Assembly: GCA_035940775.1 (NCBI GenBank)
Contig: DASZEN010000004.1
Coordinates: forward strand, 186,001 to 250,000
Length of the DNA: 64,000 nucleotides
Source: DASQYE01 sp035940775
GTDB lineage: Bacteria; Acidobacteriota; Blastocatellia; Pyrinomonadales; Pyrinomonadaceae
Reading direction: 5' to 3'
Shown here: one piece after another, positions 62,390-64,000 of the stretch
Layout of the letters: each line of letters begins with the position of its first letter
Position numbering within the stretch: position 1 is the first letter of the stretch
Made by a program: the position numbers and the translations under genes
Notes under the pieces: generated by a model
The model's input: the letters and a program-made list of their open reading frames with translations, nothing else
What the model was told of the DNA's origin: nothing
Databases searched by the model: none

Positions 62390-62467
62390 TCGTAGTCGCT
62401 GAAAGTAGTCGCCGAAAATCGGTGGGAAGATAATCTTAAGAACACTTGTGGGTTATCGTCTTCAATA

Positions 62468-63328
62468 ATGGAACCGGAAAAAAACGGCTACGAGCATGAG
62501 TTGGAAATCTCGCGGCGGCTGGCGCGCGAGGCGGGCGCGGTGGCGCTCGAATATTACGGTCGCCCCTTGCACGTCGAGCAGAAGGAGAGCGCCGACGATG
62601 AAGAACCCGTCACGGAGGCAGACCGCGCGGCGAACGCCCTGATCGTGGGCGGCATTCGTCAAGCCTTTGCCGAAGACGGCATCCTCGCAGAGGAATCCGT
62701 CGATACCGAGAGACGCCTCAGCAAACGTCGCGTCTGGATGATAGACCCGCTCGACGGCACGAACGGCTTCATCGCCCGAAACGGTGATTTCGCAGTCCAG
62801 ATCGGCCTCGCCGTCGATGGCGAAAGCGTGCTTGGCGTAGTCTACCAGCCGCTCTCCGGCGTCCTGTACTGGGCGGCGCGCGGCGCTGGCGCGTGGATCG
62901 AGCGGCCCGGTCAGGCGAGGAGCGCGCGCGCGCGCGTTTCAGACCGCACGGAGGTGGCGCGCATGCGATTGGCGGCGAGCCGTTCGCACCGTAGCCCGCG
63001 TATGGACAGGGTTGTAAGGGCGCTCGGGGTCAAAGATGAAATCCGGCGCGGTTCGGTCGGCGTTAAGGTCGGCCTTATCATAGAGCGCGAGTGCGATCTT
63101 TACGTACACCTGTCGCCGCGTACCAAGCAATGGGACACCTGCGCGCCCGAAGTAATCCTCAGCGAAGCGGGCGGACGCCTGACAGACCTCTTCGGACGCC
63201 CGCTCGGCTACAACGCTCCGGACGTGCAGAATCGCAACGGCATCGTGGCCTCGAACGGCGCGGCGCACGAACGCGTCATCGCACGGCTCGCCCCGCTGCT
63301 ATCGGAGTTCGGGCGCGAAAGAGTGTAG
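62468..63328 (+). CDS. Inositol-monophosphatase-family phosphatase, CysQ-like
   Basis: A 286-aa Mg2+-dependent phosphatase. The motifs EEPVTEADRAAN, ILAEESVD, MIDPLDGTNGF and WDTCAPEVILSEAGGRLTD hold the metal ligands. The DPLDGTNGFIARNGDFAVQIGLA form is close to CysQ (3'(2'),5'-bisphosphate nucleotidase), which recycles PAP from sulfate activation. Inositol monophosphatase is the alternative. It is monocistronic and ends in a nested hairpin. Confidence 0.86.
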   Translation: MEPEKNGYEHELEISRRLAREAGAVALEYYGRPLHVEQKESADDEEPVTEADRAANALIVGGIRQAFAEDGILAEESVDTERRLSKRRVWMIDPLDGTNGFIARNGDFAVQIGLAVDGESVLGVVYQPLSGVLYWAARGAGAWIERPGQARSARARVSDRTEVARMRLAASRSHRSPRMDRVVRALGVKDEIRRGSVGVKVGLIIERECDLYVHLSPRTKQWDTCAPEVILSEAGGRLTDLFGRPLGYNAPDVQNRNGIVASNGAAHERVIARLAPLLSEFGRERV

Positions 63329-63354
63329 GTCAGATACCAGGATGCCAGATGCCC

Positions 63355-63379
63355 GCGTTTCATCTATTATATGAAACGC
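63355..63379 (+). terminator. Hairpin terminator after the CysQ-like gene
   Basis: GCGTTTCAT (63355-63363), 7-nt loop, ATGAAACGC (63371-63379). An outer AGATACC/GGTATCT pair flanks it. It lies 26 bases past the stop codon; there is no strong T run. Confidence 0.6.
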
Positions 63380-63451
63380 CGGTATCTCTAAATTCAAAAG
63401 AGCCGGTGAACCGACCGGCCTCGGGCCTCCCATATCCCGTAAGGTTTTATC

Positions 63452-64000
63452 GTGGGCATCAGACCCAAAATCTTCCTCATCTTTTTCGCCTTCGGCATCG
63501 TGCCGATGCTCGTGCTCGTCTATATCAATTACCTGAACGGCGTCGGCGCGGTCGAAGTAGTGCTGCGCGGGGATGTGGAGCGCGAGGCGACTGAGATCGC
63601 GCGCGATGCGGAGGCGCGACAGCGCGCTCAGGAGACCGGACTGGTCACGCTCGCGCGCTCCGCTTCGCTGCGCGAATATGTGCGGGGCACGCAGCAGCAG
63701 CGGCCACCGGTCGCGTCGTCCGCGCCCAATCCTTCTTTAACCTCCAAGGCGACCGATGCGACCGACCCTCGCGCCGCAGGCGCAGAAGCAGCAGCGGCAA
63801 CGACAGTGCCCGACGGTGTGCGCGTGGATGTCGGCGCATTCCTCCTGCATAACAGGTATTACGCGGCGATCACCTGCCTGAACGTCGAGCGCCGGGTGCT
63901 CTTTCGCGTCGAACCGGACGCGCAGGCCAGCGATGGCGGCGCGGGCCTGAGTTATAGAACGCTGGCTTTCCCCCCGAACATCAACGTGGACGAGCGCGTG
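63452..64000 (+). CDS. N-terminal part of a membrane sensor protein, cut by the window end
   Basis: From a GTG at 63452 (AAGG about 8 bases upstream) the frame is open to the last base, 183 codons. Residues 5-25 form a membrane segment (IFLIFFAFGIVPMLVLVYI). After that comes an extracytoplasmic region with a helical part (RGDVEREATEIARDAEARQ), an Ala/Thr/Pro-rich insert and a sensor-like domain (VDVGAFLLHNRYYAAITCLN). This looks like the start of a histidine kinase, PP2C phosphatase or diguanylate cyclase with a periplasmic sensor; the output domain is beyond the window. Confidence 0.75.
   Translation, partial: MGIRPKIFLIFFAFGIVPMLVLVYINYLNGVGAVEVVLRGDVEREATEIARDAEARQRAQETGLVTLARSASLREYVRGTQQQRPPVASSAPNPSLTSKATDATDPRAAGAEAAAATTVPDGVRVDVGAFLLHNRYYAAITCLNVERRVLFRVEPDAQASDGGAGLSYRTLAFPPNINVDERV

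Noticed and set aside
1..64000. CRISPR arrays, rRNA genes, intact transposase genes
   Set aside because: No regularly spaced repeats, no rRNA-like blocks and no transposase motifs were seen. The only recombinase is the partial one at 1-345.

Overview
The window is a GC-rich bacterial chromosome segment. It is most likely from Acidobacteriota, probably the Blastocatellia/Pyrinomonadales side. I infer this from an Oar-like TonB receptor with an N-terminal carboxypeptidase-regulatory domain, two VWFA-related proteins of the type frequent in Acidobacteria, a large RHS protein, CheB/CheR hybrid kinases and a cyanophycin operon. No rRNA gene or CRISPR array is visible. There is one tRNA, tRNA-Arg(ACG).

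Layout. 1-9.7 kb is mostly housekeeping and conserved hypothetical genes: the end of a tyrosine recombinase, a PCYCGC-motif protein, a degenerate receiver, a nucleoside deaminase, the TonB receptor, an NTF2-like protein, an HNH protein wedged against tRNA-Arg, and a VWFA protein. 9.7-20.6 kb is an accessory island, AT-richer by eye. It holds an FkbM methyltransferase, an RHS polymorphic-toxin-like protein with a candidate immunity gene, and a three-gene cassette (75-aa peptide, glycine-rich protein, multi-pass membrane protein) bounded by nested direct repeats. The outer repeats are 3' fragments of a zinc-ribbon/CWQH-motif gene whose relative stands intact at 9.2-9.7 kb. 20.7-25.4 kb has two secreted amidohydrolase genes with three domains, only one of which keeps the metal-binding HxH.

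25.7-29.1 kb has a cysteine-rich lipoprotein and a tight operon encoding an HprK-like kinase, a PqqD-like protein with a twin-arginine segment and knottin-like cysteine tail, and an NTP_transf_5 nucleotidyltransferase. This looks like an uncharacterised peptide or surface-modification system. 29.5-36.8 kb carries a DUF1622 protein, a YggX-like protein, a large VWFA protein, a small membrane protein whose reading frame is interrupted by one in-frame TGA followed by a SECIS-like hairpin, a radical SAM enzyme coupled to a DUF2721 protein, and a 438-aa glycine-repeat protein.

36.9-42.4 kb is metabolic or regulatory: esterase, GntR regulator, glycerol-3-phosphate dehydrogenase, HisC-like aminotransferase, SRPBCC protein. 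42.6-51.6 kb is a signalling block: stand-alone CheB, a CheB-CheR-PAS-histidine kinase hybrid coupled to a LuxR-type regulator, a receiver, a PAS protein and two adjacent Crp/Fnr regulators. 51.9-56.7 kb is a cyanophycin operon (cphB-cphA-iadA) covering synthesis, depolymerisation and dipeptide hydrolysis, followed by a tiny charged protein. 57-64 kb contains a HAD phosphatase, a DUF962 protein, an aldo/keto reductase, a Tat-exported dienelactone hydrolase, a cupin/PLP-decarboxylase pair, a CysQ-like phosphatase and the start of a membrane sensor protein.
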